Below, piece after piece: positions 5,332-5,391 of a stretch of DNA of 5,391 nucleotides. The notes beneath the pieces were generated by a model, which ran no database searches, was not told the DNA's origin, and worked only from the letters and a program-made list of their open reading frames with translations. Source of the DNA: an uncultured Hyphomonadaceae bacterium (lineage in GTDB: Bacteria; Pseudomonadota; Alphaproteobacteria; Caulobacterales; Hyphomonadaceae). Both the position numbers and the translations under genes were made by a program. Position 1 is the stretch's first letter; every line of letters starts with the position of its first letter. The DNA lies in assembly GCA_938049795.1 (NCBI GenBank), contig CALLCD010000282.1, positions 1 through 5,391 of the forward strand, read 5' to 3'.

Positions 5332-5391
5332 TTAGGCGTTGGCTTCGAGCGCGTGTTCGGGGCGGGCGGGGCTGCCTTGTTTGGGGTCTGG
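5332..5391 (-). CDS. Possible C-terminal end of an unidentified minus-strand protein
   Basis: A minus-strand frame enters from the right edge, reads PDPKQGSPARPEHALEANA (19 residues) and stops with TAA at 5334-5332. Its third codon positions are C-rich (13 of 19), like ruvX on the same strand, which mildly supports coding. A weak stem CAGCG/CGCTG (5323-5319 / 5298-5294) with a 20-nt loop and a following TTTT lies just downstream and could be its terminator. The tail is low in complexity and gives no clue to function. It may not be a gene at all. Confidence 0.25.
   Translation of the reverse strand, partial: PDPKQGSPARPEHALEANA

Overview
The window looks like ordinary chromosomal sequence from an alphaproteobacterium. 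The GatC, GatA and GatB sequences and the divergent ruvX / gatC-gatA arrangement fit that class. A caulobacterial or Hyphomonadaceae-type marine organism is my best guess, but the sequence does not prove family or genus. No phage, transposon, CRISPR or island signature is visible.

Layout. (1) Positions 1-181, minus strand: the first 60 codons of ruvX (YqgF family). (2) 182-263: a compact divergent intergenic region with a plausible promoter and a clear ribosome binding site for gatC. (3) 264-2039, plus strand: gatC and gatA, 9 bp apart. (4) 2073-3508, plus strand: three small membrane-protein genes. The first is an unrecognised two-helix protein of 148 residues. The other two are a tandem pair of DoxX-like four-helix proteins, and the second of these is broken by a one-base frameshift in a run of seven T. 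(5) 3586-5133, plus strand: gatB. (6) 5150-5226, minus strand: tRNA-Arg(TCT), convergent with gatB and only 16 bp from its stop. (7) 5227-5391: the upstream region of the tRNA and possibly the last 19 codons of another minus-strand gene.

Function. GatC, GatA and GatB form the heterotrimeric amidotransferase that converts misacylated Glu-tRNA(Gln) and/or Asp-tRNA(Asn) into Gln-tRNA(Gln) / Asn-tRNA(Asn). GatA releases ammonia from glutamine, GatB activates the tRNA-bound acyl group, and GatC wraps around and stabilises GatA. All three subunits appear full length, with the GatA catalytic residues in place. The three membrane-protein genes split gatCA from gatB. All lie on the same strand, and I see no strong terminator between them, so partial co-transcription is possible but unproven.

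The most notable items are the frameshift in the second DoxX-like gene, the tandem DoxX pair between gatA and gatB, and a marked strand asymmetry at codon third positions (G-rich in gatA on the plus strand, C-rich in ruvX on the minus strand). I found no convincing new biological system here.
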